The notes: generated by a model not told the origin, from the sequence alone. A stretch of 64,000 bases of DNA from Odontesthes bonariensis (GCF_027942865.1 NC_134515.1:22838227-22902226); one strand, 5' to 3'. Shown: positions 1 through 10,792, counted from the stretch's first letter. A program made the numbers and translations.

Positions 1-574
1 CTCATTGGCATTTTATTAGGGGATGAAACCGGAAGATGAACACGCCACCGGATGTGATGTAGATAGTGGCTTGCGCTCGCGTCTTGCGTCTTGCGTGAAG
101 TTTAGAAAATTTAAGCCCAATTTATGGTCAGTGACGCAAGACGCAACGCAAGCCCTTGCGCGGTTGCAAGCCCCCCCTTGCGTGCTTGCGTGTGTGACCT
201 CAATTTTCTAAACTTCACACAAGACGCAAGACGCGAGCCACTATCTACATCACATCCGGCAGCGTGTTCATCTTCCGGTTTCATCCCTAATAAAAGACCG
301 CTGTTTTCAAACGCCAAGGTAGAAAGCGAAGAAGAAGAAGCATGAATCCACTCGAAGAGAGACTTGCCGAAGAGGTCCTGGCGGTGAATTTCCTTTCATT
401 GTAGTAGGCTTGTCATTGAAAAAAACCCGCTGCTCCACCTACTGTCCTGGCGGTGAATCGCCACGCAGCACACGCAACCGCCGACAAAGCAAAATGAAGC
501 ATAAACGTCTCGAGCCATTAACGCAAGCGCAAGACACAAGCGCAAGGGCAGTTAAAAGAGGTATAAATCAGGCT
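1..574 (+). mobile_element. PIF/Harbinger-like element, right part (left end outside window)
   Basis: The right terminus, read on the reverse strand from 574, begins AGCCTGATTTATACCTC, which closely matches the right end of the element at 39121-39653 and fits PIF/Harbinger termini. The trinucleotide TTA follows at 575-577, as expected for the 3-bp target duplication of this superfamily. At about 342 a short frame reads MNPLEERLAEEVL, like the N-terminus of the MADF/Myb-like protein encoded by these elements, and then breaks off. No transposase remains, so this is a non-autonomous or decayed copy. The left terminus is not in the window. Confidence 0.55.
11..296. repeat. Long inverted repeat (about 95-bp arms, 90-bp loop)
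   Basis: Positions 11-111 are nearly the reverse complement of 202-296. Both arms carry the same order of landmarks: TTATTAGG, GATGAAACCGGAAGATGAAC, GGATGTGATGTAGATAGTGG, GCGTCTTGCGTCTTG and GAAGTTTAGAAAATT. The arms differ by a few substitutions and one indel near position 75. The spacer 112-201 is rich in CTTGCG motifs. The structure lies inside the Harbinger-like element and would fold into a long hairpin. Confidence 0.8.
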
Positions 575-577
575 TTA

Positions 578-1290
578 GGACCTACATGTGCTAGACATCT
601 TTCAAGATTAGAGGATACCTAAGCGAAACTTCAGGTATTTTGTTTACTCTAAAGGTCTCGGACAATCTTCCCCCGACTCCAAGACTTCGCTCAAGATCTA
701 AGGTATTCTGCCTCCTCAAAGCAGGAAATGTAGAGGTCCAACACACTGGATTTTTTTGAGAATTAGCTGATACATGTGAAAATGAAAATATTATTGTCCT
801 GCCATAGCCGTGTCTTGTTAACAGCAATACAACCTTGATGTGTGCATTGAACAATGTTGACCCTCTGAAAAAGAAGTTACTTGGTCAGAAGAAGCTGGCT
901 CCTTGGTATAATTCACAGCTGCGTACCTTAAAGCAGATGACAAGAAAAGTTGGAAAGAAAATGCCATTTCACTGACTTGGAGTAATTTCAAATAGTCTGG
1001 AAAGATAGTTTAATAACACATAGGAAAGCCCTTCATGAAGGTAGAACTGCTTATTATTCATCAATGACAGAAGACAATAAGAGCAAACCCAGGTTTCTTT
1101 TTAGCACTGTAGCCAGGCTGATGAAGTGTCCTGGCTCTGTTAAGCCGTGTATTCCTTTAAAACTCAGTAGTGATGACTTCATGAGCTTCTTCACCAATAA
1201 AATTGTTTCTATGAGAGAGAAGACACATAGAATCCTTCCCACTATTGCCACTGATGCATCTTCAAGTACAGCAGCTTTAGAGGTATCCTT
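578..1290 (+). mobile_element. L2-type LINE fragment, region 5' of the reverse transcriptase
   Basis: From about 870 the plus strand reads a recognisable LINE polyprotein segment, with KKLAPWYNSQLRTLKQ near 890-940 and FLFSTVARLMKC, SSDDFMSFFTNKI and MREKTHRILP at 1095-1240. This is the stretch between endonuclease and reverse transcriptase seen in fish L2 elements. Frames shift between blocks, so the copy is dead. 578-860 has no recognisable frame and may be older LINE or flanking sequence. Confidence 0.6.
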
Positions 1291-1592
1291 TGGACCCTGA
1301 TTTTTATTTATACTGTTTTTGTCTTGTCAAACTCTCCGAGCTAACCACAGCAATAGCTGTTATTTATTCTGTACTGTATCTTCTGTCTTTTCATACAAAT
1401 ACCTTTTTATATACTTTTTATCCATGTTTCCATGTCTGGAGCACTGTTGTCACTGTTATGTTCACTGTCTCTGTAGTTGTCCTAAATGCTGTCTGTGTGT
1501 GTGTCTGTAAGCAGCCAACTCTTTTAAGTGCAACCAAATCTACCCTCTGGTATGAATAAAGTTACCTAACCTAACCTAACCTAACCTATCTT
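1291..1592 (+). mobile_element. Insertion with (CTAAC)n tail, probable LINE 3' end
   Basis: About 300 bp of T-rich, non-coding sequence interrupts the L2 fragment. It ends in GAATAAAGTTAC followed by four CTAAC units (about 1565-1588). A short tandem 3' tail after an AATAAA-like signal is the usual form of a 5'-truncated non-LTR retrotransposon. L2-like sequence resumes near 1593. I do not recognise the family. Confidence 0.35.
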
Positions 1593-1682
1593 CTAAACCA
1601 TCAAATTGTGGAGGAGGCCTTCCCCTTAAAATGCTTCCGTATTGGATTTGATCAATCTGTCTTTGTTGACAGGCTATGTACC
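1593..1682 (+). mobile_element. L2 LINE fragment, continuation
   Basis: The plus strand reads IVEEAFPLKCFRIGFDQS and VDRLCTQ in broken frames. I read this as continuation of the L2 reverse-transcriptase region interrupted at 1290. It is bounded on the right by a different repeat that starts near 1683. Confidence 0.35.
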
Positions 1683-2126
1683 CAGAGGCGGTCCTGGCTA
1701 GATTTACGCCCTGGGCGAACCATCCCTCTTTTACCATGATGATGATCCATGATGACTCGCCATTATTACCTTTGCTATTCCCATTAACACTGTCCGTTCA
1801 CCTCTCAATCAACTGGAGTCAAGTGACGTAAACAAATTCACGTAGATGACTGCACAGATTTTATTTATTTTTTTTACATTTTTCACATAACCCAATTAAT
1901 TACATGAATGGGTCTATGTTAATTTTAGGAATGAAATACAGTTTATTTGGATTGGAAGCAGTTTGTGTTGTGTGGCCTGGGATCAGTCTATCCCTCGCCC
2001 CCCTCCCCCTTGCCTCTTCTGACACACACAACCTGTAGGACTCTCAGCAGCAAGTTGACATGAGGGCACCCCAGAGCCCACTCCACTAACTTGACATGGA
2101 AATGAGCGGTAGTCTAGAAAACTGAC

Positions 2127-2163
<37 letters not shown>

Positions 2164-2170
2164 GCTAGTG
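1683..2170. mobile_element. Possible hAT-like non-autonomous element
   Basis: The left boundary reads CAGAGGCGGTCCTGGCTAG, then CGCCCTGGGCGAAC. This resembles the termini of common fish hAT-type repeats built on CAGAGGCGG and CGCCCT. The right side contains GAGGGCGCTAG near 2158-2168, a rough reverse counterpart. The interior is non-coding and includes a 29-bp T run at 2129-2157. LINE-like sequence lies on both sides, so it appears to be an insertion. The termini are too degraded for certainty. Confidence 0.3.
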
Positions 2171-2310
2171 CACTCTATGGTCGAGTTAAAAGTTGCTAGA
2201 ATTAAACCTTTACTTAAAAAACCTACCCTTGACTCTTCATCCAGGAGTGTTAGATGACATCCAACCTACTTTCTATGTCTAAAAATCATTGCTGCTTCAC
2301 TTTCAGAATC
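2171..2310 (+). mobile_element. L2 LINE fragment, short reverse-transcriptase N-terminal piece
   Basis: The sequence can be read as remains of the L2 motif PLLKKPTLDSS followed by the segment before the finger domain, with several frame breaks. It links the LINE pieces on either side and is interrupted at about 2311 by another repeat. Confidence 0.35.
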
Positions 2311-2432
2311 AAGAATCTTTATTGGCACTATGCAGGCATAATGAAATTTAGTTCAGGAGCTCTTGGCTTTGGATACACAAAAGATACAAGGCACACAGTA
2401 TAAAGATATCTAAATAAAATACAAAAGAATCA
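2311..2432. repeat. Dispersed repeat resembling 'TTTATTGGCACT...AATGAAATTTAGTT' fish repeat
   Basis: AATCAAGAATCTTTATTGGC and TAATGAAATTTAG are characteristic of a widespread short teleost dispersed repeat. It sits within the LINE remnants. No protein frame is present. The assignment is from memory of the repeat pattern only. Confidence 0.3.
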
Positions 2433-3115
2433 TTTACACAGATATAATCTGTCTGAAGAGTTTCAGTCAGGTTTTAGAGCATATCGTAGCACAAGACTGG
2501 CACTGGTGAAAGTTACCAATGATCTCCTCATGGCCTCTGATGGTAGACTTGTGTCTGTTCTTGTCCTGATGGATCTTAGTGCTGCATTTGATATGAGCAA
2601 GCACAACATTCTACTATATTGCAAAGGCTTCAACGTGTTAGAGGGATAAAAAAAAAACTGCATTAGGTTGGTTTAAGTCATATTTATCTAATAGATTCCA
2701 ATTTGTTTATGTAAACGAAGAGTCTTCAAGAGTGAGTCATGGAGTTCTGCAGGGCTCTGTGCTTGGACCAATTATTTTCACAATACACACACTGCCATTA
2801 GGTAACACTATTAGACAGCATGGCATACATTTCCACTGCTATGTTGATGATAATCAGCTATCAGCTATAATCAGCTATGCTTAAACTACAATCATGTCTC
2901 AAAGACATAAAAGAGCTGAATGACTAGCTGCCAGTATACGTCCAGAAAGCAGACACCCTCTCTTCAATTAAGATTAGGCTTAAAACCTTCCTTTTTGATA
3001 AAGCTTATAGTTAGGGATGGTTCAGGTGACCTTGAAACATCCCATAGTTATGCTGCTATAGACATTGACTGCTGGGGGACCTCTCACGATGCACCTCTCC
3101 TCAATTTGCTCACTT
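2433..3115 (+). mobile_element. L2 LINE reverse-transcriptase fragment
   Basis: The translated plus strand gives EFQSGFRAYRSTRLALV, LVLMDLSAAFD and, near 2840, CYVDDNQLSA. These are conserved blocks of a non-LTR reverse transcriptase, including the catalytic YxDD motif. Stop codons and frameshifts lie between blocks (for example after VLEG near 2649), so no functional protein is made. The following 2900-3115 matches the downstream part of fish L2 open reading frames. The copy is split at 3116 by a Harbinger insertion and resumes at 3782. Confidence 0.7.
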
Positions 3116-3118
3116 TTA

Positions 3119-3778
3119 AGCTGGATTTACAGTTGATGCGTCGCTCACGGCGGTGGCGGACCGTTACATCAAAATTATGTTTCAGGCATGGCGCTTGCCT
3201 CGAATAGACGTCGCAGCGTGTTGTCGAGCACCAGTCGATTTTTGTAACTTGGCTGCGCCGAGAACGACGAACCGGATGGACCAATTTGAGACCAGGCTCA
3301 GTCAGGAGGTGCGTTTGTACAGCACCTGTACGAAACTGCAGTGAAACAGCACAGGGACCACGTAAACTCCCAAAACTGGTGGACAGAGATTGGCAGAACT
3401 TTGGGGAAAGAGGGGGAGTTCTGTAAGAATGTGTGGAAGAAGCTACGGGACAGATACGTGAAGGCAAAGAAGAGGGCAGAGACTCGAAGTGGTGATGCCG
3501 GGGGGCTTCAGATCTTCACTTCTTTTAACTGAATAAAAAAATTAGAATGATCCCAATACTGCAGCAGTATCATTAATGACACAGTGCCATTGTTTTCTTC
3601 TCGACTTTCTTCGTTGTAGAGTAGTTAGCGGTAACCTTCACGTAGCAGCGCCACCTCTGTGACGGAGAAAATTGTAACTACTGGCGCATCGACTTGCGCC
3701 ACCATATATAGCCGGCACGAAATCGTGACGTCATCAACACCGCTCGTGCTAGCAGACGCGACAACCATGCTAGAGCCT
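3119..3778 (+). mobile_element. Nested PIF/Harbinger-like element with MADF remnant
   Basis: A 660-bp block sits inside the L2 LINE and is flanked by TTA on both sides (3116-3118 and 3779-3781), the 3-bp duplication of PIF/Harbinger. The ends form imperfect terminal repeats sharing GTTGnnGCGTC. The plus strand codes for a decayed MADF (Myb/SANT-like) protein: DQFETRLSQEVRLY near 3277-3318, then a stop, then NWWTEIGRTLGKEGEFCKNVWKKL near 3374-3445 and LRDRYVKAKKRAETRSG. Such DNA-binding proteins accompany the Harbinger transposase, which is absent here. Confidence 0.72.
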
Positions 3779-3781
3779 TTA

Positions 3782-4076
3782 CTCTTCATGTACATATGAC
3801 ATTATTGCTGTCATGAACTTGTGTTTCTCTTTCTCAACAGTAGGTATCCCTGGTCTGGTGTTTTGGCTTGTTATTCCCTGATTCCTTTCTTCTCAACCGC
3901 CAGCCGCTCAAGGTGGATAGCCACCCTACCTGATTCTGGTTCTGCCAGAGGTTTCTTCCTGTTAAAAGGGAGTCCGACTCCAGTATGATGAAGCTTTTGC
4001 TGTTTATTACCATGACTGGTGCCCGAGATGCTGTGTCCAAGATGCCACCAGATAAGATGGCAGCAACTGACACCTT
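3782..4076 (+). mobile_element. L2 LINE fragment, 3' continuation after nested insertion
   Basis: TGTCATGAACTTGTGTTTCT, GTATCCCTGGTCTGGTGT and TCTGGTTCTGCCAGAGGTTT occur in nearly the same order and spacing as in the second L2 copy at 18838-18975. This identifies the block as the 3' region of the same LINE family interrupted at 3116. The extreme 3' tail is missing or replaced by the next repeat. Confidence 0.65.
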
Positions 4077-4330
4077 CCATCCATTTTCTATACCTGCTTA
4101 ATCCAACTAAGGGTCACGAGGGGGCTGGAGCCTATCACAGCTGTCATTGGGCAAAAGGGACTCCTAGAAATTAATCAATTAACCTGTATTGCATGTTTTT
4201 GGGTAGTAGGAGGAAGCCAGACCCACACATACACAGGTAGAACATGCAAACTCCACGCAGAAAGACCCCAGTTGGGATTTGAACCCACACTATCATGCAG
4301 CGCCGGCAACTGACATTGTTCCAGATAAAA
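4077..4330 (+). repeat. Common teleost dispersed repeat (CCATTTTCTATACCTGCTTA type)
   Basis: It begins CCATCCATTTTCTATACCTG and contains GGGGGCTGGAGCCTATC, GCATGTTTTTGGG, GGAGGAAGCCAGA, GAACATGCAAACTCCACGCAG and GATTTGAACCCA. This is a very common dispersed repeat of percomorph genomes. Pieces in other contexts occur at 10690-10792 and, in the opposite orientation, at 46450-46645. It is non-coding. Confidence 0.6.
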
Positions 4331-6365
4331 ATGACTGGCTGGAAAGACAAAGGTCTGTCAGTGAAATTCGGTGGAAAGGCTCCTCTTAATCATACCTGCA
4401 GATTAACACTGATAAAAGTCTTACAGAGTTTAGGGGGCAAAGTGCGTTGGTGGGGTTATAGGAAATGAAGTTGTTGTCTATAAATGTCTATATAAAAGTG
4501 GGGATGTTGTTGTTTTTTTTGTATCGGGGCAACAATAACAACAATGACATGATAAGGCAACAAATGTTGCCTTTGTTTTGGCTAAAGACTATCTCATCTT
4601 TGTGTAATATAATCAAAATGTTGGCCTAAGAAAAGAATCAGTCGTTAAACTAAATTCTTTAAAGGGTGTGGCTGACAAAAGCCCAGTCCCAATATCCACC
4701 CTGTGGCCTAATAACTAAATGCTCCCAGATTTATTTTACATAACAGTTGTAGTATTTGAATGTGTGTGTTCACTAGGGCTTGAAATGGTCTACAAACGAA
4801 GAGGATACGCACTTGTGACACCACACGTTGCCCGGATGCTAGGTATTTGTTCAAATATCAAACAAGACTAAATAGATAAAGGCCACTTCGGTATGTGTTT
4901 AACAGTTGTTACTGTAGGATTTTCTATTTTTAGTCTATAAATGACCTTTGTTGTGACATTTATACAATATAGATTTTAGAACTCTACCAAAAGTGGAGAA
5001 AGCCTCTCACATCATATATCCTGAACAGATCTTTAATATAGTACAGATTGCTATATATAATCTAAATGTAGTGTGGGAGACAACACAAACACAAACATTT
5101 GTTACCAATTTTAGAGTGAACTATGGGAAAGTCCTGCAGAAAATTCTCCAAATTAATAACTGCATCATTGCATTAGTCAGAGCCCTTGTGTGGGAATGTG
5201 CTCAGTCTTTGAGTTTGTGAACGGGGATATTTGGATTGGGCCATTTTGATCAGTGTAACCTTGCAGTTTAGTTTAACTTTAGCTTCGGTCCATTTCACAT
5301 TGGCTATTGATATCAAACAGTTTGGCCCACAGGAGTCTTGAGAGTGACACTGCCTCTGATAGCCAAACATAAAACTTTATTGACACAGCTGGCTGTTTTA
5401 GAGATGTAACAGAGGTAAACTGAATAGATAAACAGAGATACTTGAAGTCTGGTATAGAGGCTTGCTCAGTGGTCTGCTGGTCAAACAAAAGCCAGATGCT
5501 ATCCTGGCTTCACATTTTATTCCCATATCATTTATTAACCTCGCTCATGGTCTATACCAGGGTTTTCCAGAAATTTTACTTTCCACCAGTGTGTTGTTTT
5601 CAGTTCATGATCAGCCAGACATCTTCTTACCAAACGCATTATTCAAGCGCTGTGAACCTCTGAGCCTATCTAGTACAGATGGAAGCCCACTGAAACAAAT
5701 CCCACCTATCAATAACGCATCCAGATCCTACAAAACAGTAAAGCATCATTTAGCCTGTGTAATGCCCTAACATGTGCTGTGTAGTGTGACTTGAGTTGGG
5801 CTTGTAACTCCAAAGGCATTGCTGTCCTCTTTCTGCTGATGTAACAGGCTGTTACATAAGTTCTGGGGCTGCATGAAAAAGCCTAATTAGAAATGAAAAT
5901 CACCGAAAGTCTCTTTGGTCACTTCTATAGAAATACACACAGGCTAGTGACCAAGCACATCCCATCCCTGTCACTCATCATGACTGTGATGTAGGAACCA
6001 CAAATCCCCAGATAACGGAATGTGTGCATGTTGTAATTACTGTATTTTGTTTGCTTCGTATTTGCTTTGCAAATGAAGAAACATACAGAAATACATAACA
6101 TGTCATCACACAAACAATGCAGAGACCATAAAAGTTTAAATTCTCCCTTACTAAATGAGTGTTTTGCAATGAAAACAACAAAGTGCCTTTAGTTTCAGAG
6201 GCTGCATCATTGTGGGCCAAACTAATGACATATGACAGTAAGTTGCATGATTTTGAAGAAAGTTTGAGCCTTTTCTTCTGCCAGGAATTCCAAAAATGTT
6301 TGATTTGGTGACTCAGGTCAAACCCTCTTTCTCTCCAGACACTGAGCTCTATATAAAATTTTAAA
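4331..6365. other. Intergenic, no gene recognised
   Basis: AT-rich sequence with only short chance frames. The longest, about 102 residues at 5462-5770 on the plus strand, has no recognisable domain, and no supporting splice context was seen. No repeat family was identified with confidence. Confidence 0.6.
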
Positions 6366-6369
6366 TTAA

Positions 6370-6794
6370 AGCTGCAGTCGGCAAGTTTTCAAAATTCCGA
6401 GTCTAAAGTCGGAAAATTCGAACTGACACAACTTTCAGGTCCCTCCCCCAACCTCTAACAAGCTCCGATTCCAAATCGCCCCCCAAACCCCTCCCCCTCT
6501 GTGGACGAGGTTGTGCACGTGAGTTCACACCAGTGTGAGCGCACACAAGCTGGGGCAGACTCACGCTCAGCAGCGTGTGCACAAGCTGTGATTGACAGGT
6601 AGGATTCCTCCACCCTAACTTGATTGGTTAAAAACAGCCGGGAGCGCTCGGTTTTTGCAAGCATGATTACAGGCTTCATAGGGAGCTACAGATTTCGTTA
6701 TTTTTCCTAAACAACAGCCTATTTAATATTCTACTTCCAGAATCCCATGACAGTTCAAGCTAATATGACTAAAAAAAAGTTGCCGACTCCCGCT
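6370..6794. mobile_element. TTAA-flanked MITE (piggyBac- or Kolobok-type termini)
   Basis: The left end reads AGCTGCAGTCGGCAAGTTTT. The right end on the reverse strand reads AGCGGGAGTCGGCAACTTTT. TTAA lies directly outside each end (6366-6369 and 6795-6798). The 425-bp interior is non-coding, with a GC-rich middle. Matching termini plus a TTAA duplication fit a non-autonomous piggyBac or Kolobok element. The terminal sequence does not decide between them. Confidence 0.72.
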
Positions 6795-6798
6795 TTAA

Positions 6799-8115
6799 TT
6801 TACCTTACTGAGACACCTAAATCAAAGAGCCAGGTATGATTGCTTGGTGCAGAAGCTGTTTCTATGTCACTTCAATCACAACAGTTTAACATGGACATTT
6901 CAGATTTACTTAAAAAACTAATGGTGATTCAGCACTTTTTTTTTTCACTTCCAATATTACTGTAATTGAGGAGACAGTGATGTGTTGAGTTAGAGAGTGA
7001 ATGAGTGAGTGTGCTGCCTGAACTCAGCCACATATGCACCAGACAGGTCTAAATCTGTATTTTCTTTGGGACTTAAGGCCACATCTGGCCCTCACAATAC
7101 TTGCCAGTACTCGTGTCAAAGCTGGGTTATGACATTTAGGCCATGTCTAGCCCCATCTAACATTTTCCAGAGCAGTCACAGAGTCATAACTGCCAAAAGC
7201 GCGATTAGGTCCAAATCCATCTGCTGTCTTGGCTCTGTGAATTAATGCTAGATAAATACAACTAAATTTAAATGAAAGGAGGATCCTCTCTAAAAGTGAT
7301 AGGAACCATGAGCAAGCTACAAGTTTATGTATTGACAGATGTGCAAAAGCAGTATTGCTTAATTGTTTTGCTTCTGGTTTTGACTTTAAGACTTTGTTTC
7401 AGTTTAACTTTCTGATTAGCCATACAAGATTTTAATCCCAATTTCCTAAACTTGACCTAAAAGATAGTTTGGGTCTCAGCTGTTCAAAACTACACTACTG
7501 TATGCGCCACGTCAAAGTCAAGCTTGGTAACATAATCACTGATGGAATCTCATGCTGTGCTCCCGGATAGGTTTCTCTACCTTCTACAGATTAATGTCAG
7601 TCATCAGTTATGAGCACACACGGACACTCGGATATGCTTACTGTACAGAATGGTGTTTTATAGCTCAAAGCATGGATTGTAAAAGTTCTGTGACCATAAC
7701 AAAAGCCATTCAGCTCTCAAATGAAAGAATAGCAAAGGATAAAACATAATTCAGAGCCAGGCAGTGTAAGCACAAACAGATGGATCCTCCAACACTAAAC
7801 TTAATTGATGCAGGAATGGTAAAAATTTCAGACTCACCAATCAGAGGCAATAGAGGCTAGTCCTCCCCTGACACTCCTGCTTTAATTTAAGTGTAGCCTA
7901 CTGGTGGAATAGGTCATAAATCTTTGGTTGGTTATTTCTGCTGTGAGTTGAGACTTTTCGACTTTGAATTGTCTCCACATGATGTGACCTACAGAGCACA
8001 CGGTAATTATACATTGAAATTATTGTATGCTATTTCCACGAGTCAAGTAATCAAGTGTGCTTGATTGCATATCAGCAAGATCACTGCTTCTCTTGATCAT
8101 TTATGACGTGCAAAT
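6799..8115. other. Intergenic, no gene recognised
   Basis: Short frames only (under about 80 residues), with no family resemblance. A T run lies at about 6937-6946. No repeat with recognisable ends was found. Confidence 0.6.
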
Positions 8116-8118
8116 TAA

Positions 8119-8847
8119 GGTGCTGTTTACACATACCCAGGTATTTTTATAAACGAAGACCTTTCCCTTCGTTTGTGCCTTTCGTTTATACACAAACGGA
8201 GTTTTTTCCTCCGAAAACGAAGCTAAAAAAAAACTCCGGCAAAAGTGGAGATTTTTTAAAAACTCCGTTTAGCGTTTGTGTGTAAACTGGTTGAAAGAGA
8301 CGAAAACGGAGTTCTCAGAATGGAATGCGGAGTTGTCGTCATAGTACAGAGCCCCGCCCCTATCCGCCATATTGGCAGGATGCTAGCGTGATAACGCCAT
8401 TCATTGTTTATCTGGCAAGCATGGAGGTACTAGCAGCATTTCTGTTGTTGAGAGCTATACTCGCTTGTGTGATACAATGTATTGAACAACAAAGGCGCAT
8501 TAGGGCGCGGGCGGAGGGCAGCAATTGCGGAGCTTCTGTAGCTCAGTCTCGCTATCAGTCCACACACATGAGCCTGGCGCCATATTTTCTTCTTGAAAAG
8601 GATCCGGAAGTTCTTCCTGTCAGCGGTTCTCTATTAGGCTTCTGATTGGCTTGTGTGGAATTCTCATTGTTCCAACACTGCCACCGTCAGGCTTGGCGTA
8701 ATTTAACAGCTCCTGGTAGCGTATTTATGCGGATCAATGTAGACGTGTTTTTTTTTTAAACGGGGCCGTGTGCACCTAGTTTTTTTTGCAAACGAAGGTT
8801 GGAAAATATGCGTTTATCAAAATACCCAGGTATGTGTAACCAGCACC
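8119..8847 (+). mobile_element. PIF/Harbinger-like element with transposase first-exon remnant
   Basis: The ends are near-perfect terminal inverted repeats of about 35 bp: the left starts GGTGCTGTTTACACATACCC and the right, on the reverse strand, GGTGCTGGTTACACATACCT. TAA occurs outside each end (8116-8118 and 8848-8850), a 3-bp duplication. Sub-terminal AAACGAAG and AAACGGAG motifs recur at both sides. A plus-strand frame at 8421-8645 begins MEVLAAFLLLRAILACVIQC and continues EQQRRIRARAEG, resembling the first exon of Harbinger transposase genes. No catalytic DDE region follows, so the element is non-autonomous. Confidence 0.75.
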
Positions 8848-8850
8848 TAA

Positions 8851-10689
8851 GGCTCTCTGTCCCATTTGTATTCACTTTTGAATCTGCAAGTTAATTTGCA
8901 CGATCAAATCTGTGAACTGGCGGTACCTGGTGAGAACGAGGACAGCATATGTTGCTGGTGCCATGCTGCTTATCATCTCAGAAAGCCAGAAGGGCTGAGG
9001 AGTCATTTCCCAAAGAGAGCCAGCTTCAGTTGACCAAGTTGACACACTTTTACCCTTCACATTGTCAGCGACCCAAAATGTGACAGTTTGTTTAGTCATG
9101 ATAAAATATATGTACAGTAGTATTTTCTGCTTTACATGCTAATCATTTACATGCTAATTCCAAAAGATTGGAAAAACAAAGATGATAAATGCAAAATATT
9201 CGATGTGACGGGTGCATTTTGTTCAGGTATTTGTTTTGTCTGCAGAGAGGGATTGAAAGAGAGAATGCAAACTTTAGGGGAGGAAGATTGGATGGATGAT
9301 GATCTGAAGATGGGGACAGAATCAAACTAAGTGCTCACAAGAGTCTGGTTTGCATACCTCTGGAGACCACTTTGCTCTGTTGATAAAGTTGGAATGAGTT
9401 GACGACAGCAAACTCAACAAGAGCTGCAATCAATCTCCACTTCAGACAGTAAACAGACCAAACTTCCACCGAAGGCTTTGTAGAAGTAATTGTCACTTCA
9501 GAGTCAATGTGATCTTCTCATCATTTGGATCTATGTCACAATATAATACCATAACCTAGGAATGTTTGATGGGGTCCAGAAAGGAACATTAAATTATGCA
9601 GCATTGCATGATAGTGACACAATGAAATATGGTACAGTTTATTGGAACAAATTCCAAAAGAGGATCAAAAGTCTTTGAAGAGATTTGAAGCAGTCACTTT
9701 AGGAAGTTGGACGGATATAATATTCCATTCTCTCGCTCTTTGACAGTGAGCCTTCTTATGTTAAGTTTGGGGTTTAGGGTTCAGCTGAGGGCAGTAGGCT
9801 ACAGCTTTTGTTTTTGGTCTAACCAAATGTCACTGTTTACTGCACCTGCACAGTGCATCGAAGGAACTGTCAAGGGTCTGAAGAAAATCTGGACCAAATT
9901 GTGTCAACGGTTCTTGTTAGCAGTGCTTGAGAATGGTTTAACAGCACTGTGTGACTGACAAGTGTGGCTAATATAATCATCATGCTTCTGATGAATGAAG
10001 CAGAACTCATTCTGAGAAACGGCAACAGGCGGGATGGATCACTTCCACTTCTTTTATTTACTGTATTACAAAATACAGCACTCAATGTGTGCGACACAAT
10101 TATCAATTTTGTGTTATTTTCTATCAAGCTAAAAATAATTGTTTTCAAATCGTTGATTAAGCAGTTTGTAAAGGTGTGATCTTTGTGTTACATCGCCATA
10201 ACTCTAACATCAGCAACTGGTTTGTGTATTGTCGTTATGAGGCCTCAAATTTGGTATTGCATCATAGAATCATAGAAGCTTGGAGTGATCATACATGGAG
10301 GAGAGGGTGAACCAGTTTGACTGGACAAAAATATCCATTTTAGAGGGCAAATTGAATTATTAGAAAATAGTCATGAGCACTCCGATTAGACGGAGTGAAT
10401 GTACCCGATGACACCACAATGACTTGTGGGAAAAAATAGTGTATCCTGAGAGACTTTACCTTTTTGGAATTATGGAGTTAGCACCAACAGCTCTTGGTGG
10501 TATATTTATTTTAATTGCAGATAAACAACCCACCTACCAATTATTGTCAAAATCTAAATTTAAAATGATAGTTCAAGGACATCCTTTTGGTCCTGACCGT
10601 GTATGGAAGCCTATGGGTGACTATATTAAGGCCATTTGTACACACGTGAGATATTTTAGTTCTGCTGCAGAGGGAAGTTGTGTTAGAAT
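8851..10689. other. Intergenic, no gene recognised
   Basis: Only short chance frames on both strands and no recognisable repeat termini. Nothing in the codon pattern or splice context supports an exon. Confidence 0.6.
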
Positions 10690-10792
10690 GCACCTAAGCC
10701 AAGAGAACATGCATAATCCCCAGCCAGGATTTGAACCAGGAACCTTCATGCTGTGAGGCAACAGTGCTAACCACCACACCACCGTACACTCC
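10690..10792 (+). repeat. Teleost dispersed repeat, tail piece
   Basis: AGGATTTGAACCAGGAACCTTCATGCTGTG followed by AACAGTGCTAACCACCACACCACC is the end of the same common fish repeat family seen at 4077-4330. Confidence 0.5.

Noticed and set aside
1565..1590. CTAACC-like tandem repeat considered as telomeric sequence
   Set aside because: The unit is the pentamer CTAAC, not CCCTAA, and only about four copies occur at the end of an insertion. It fits a retrotransposon tail.
9136..9330. Short acidic plus-strand frame (64 residues) considered as an exon
   Set aside because: No homologue or splice context supports it, and an opposite-strand frame of similar size overlaps it.
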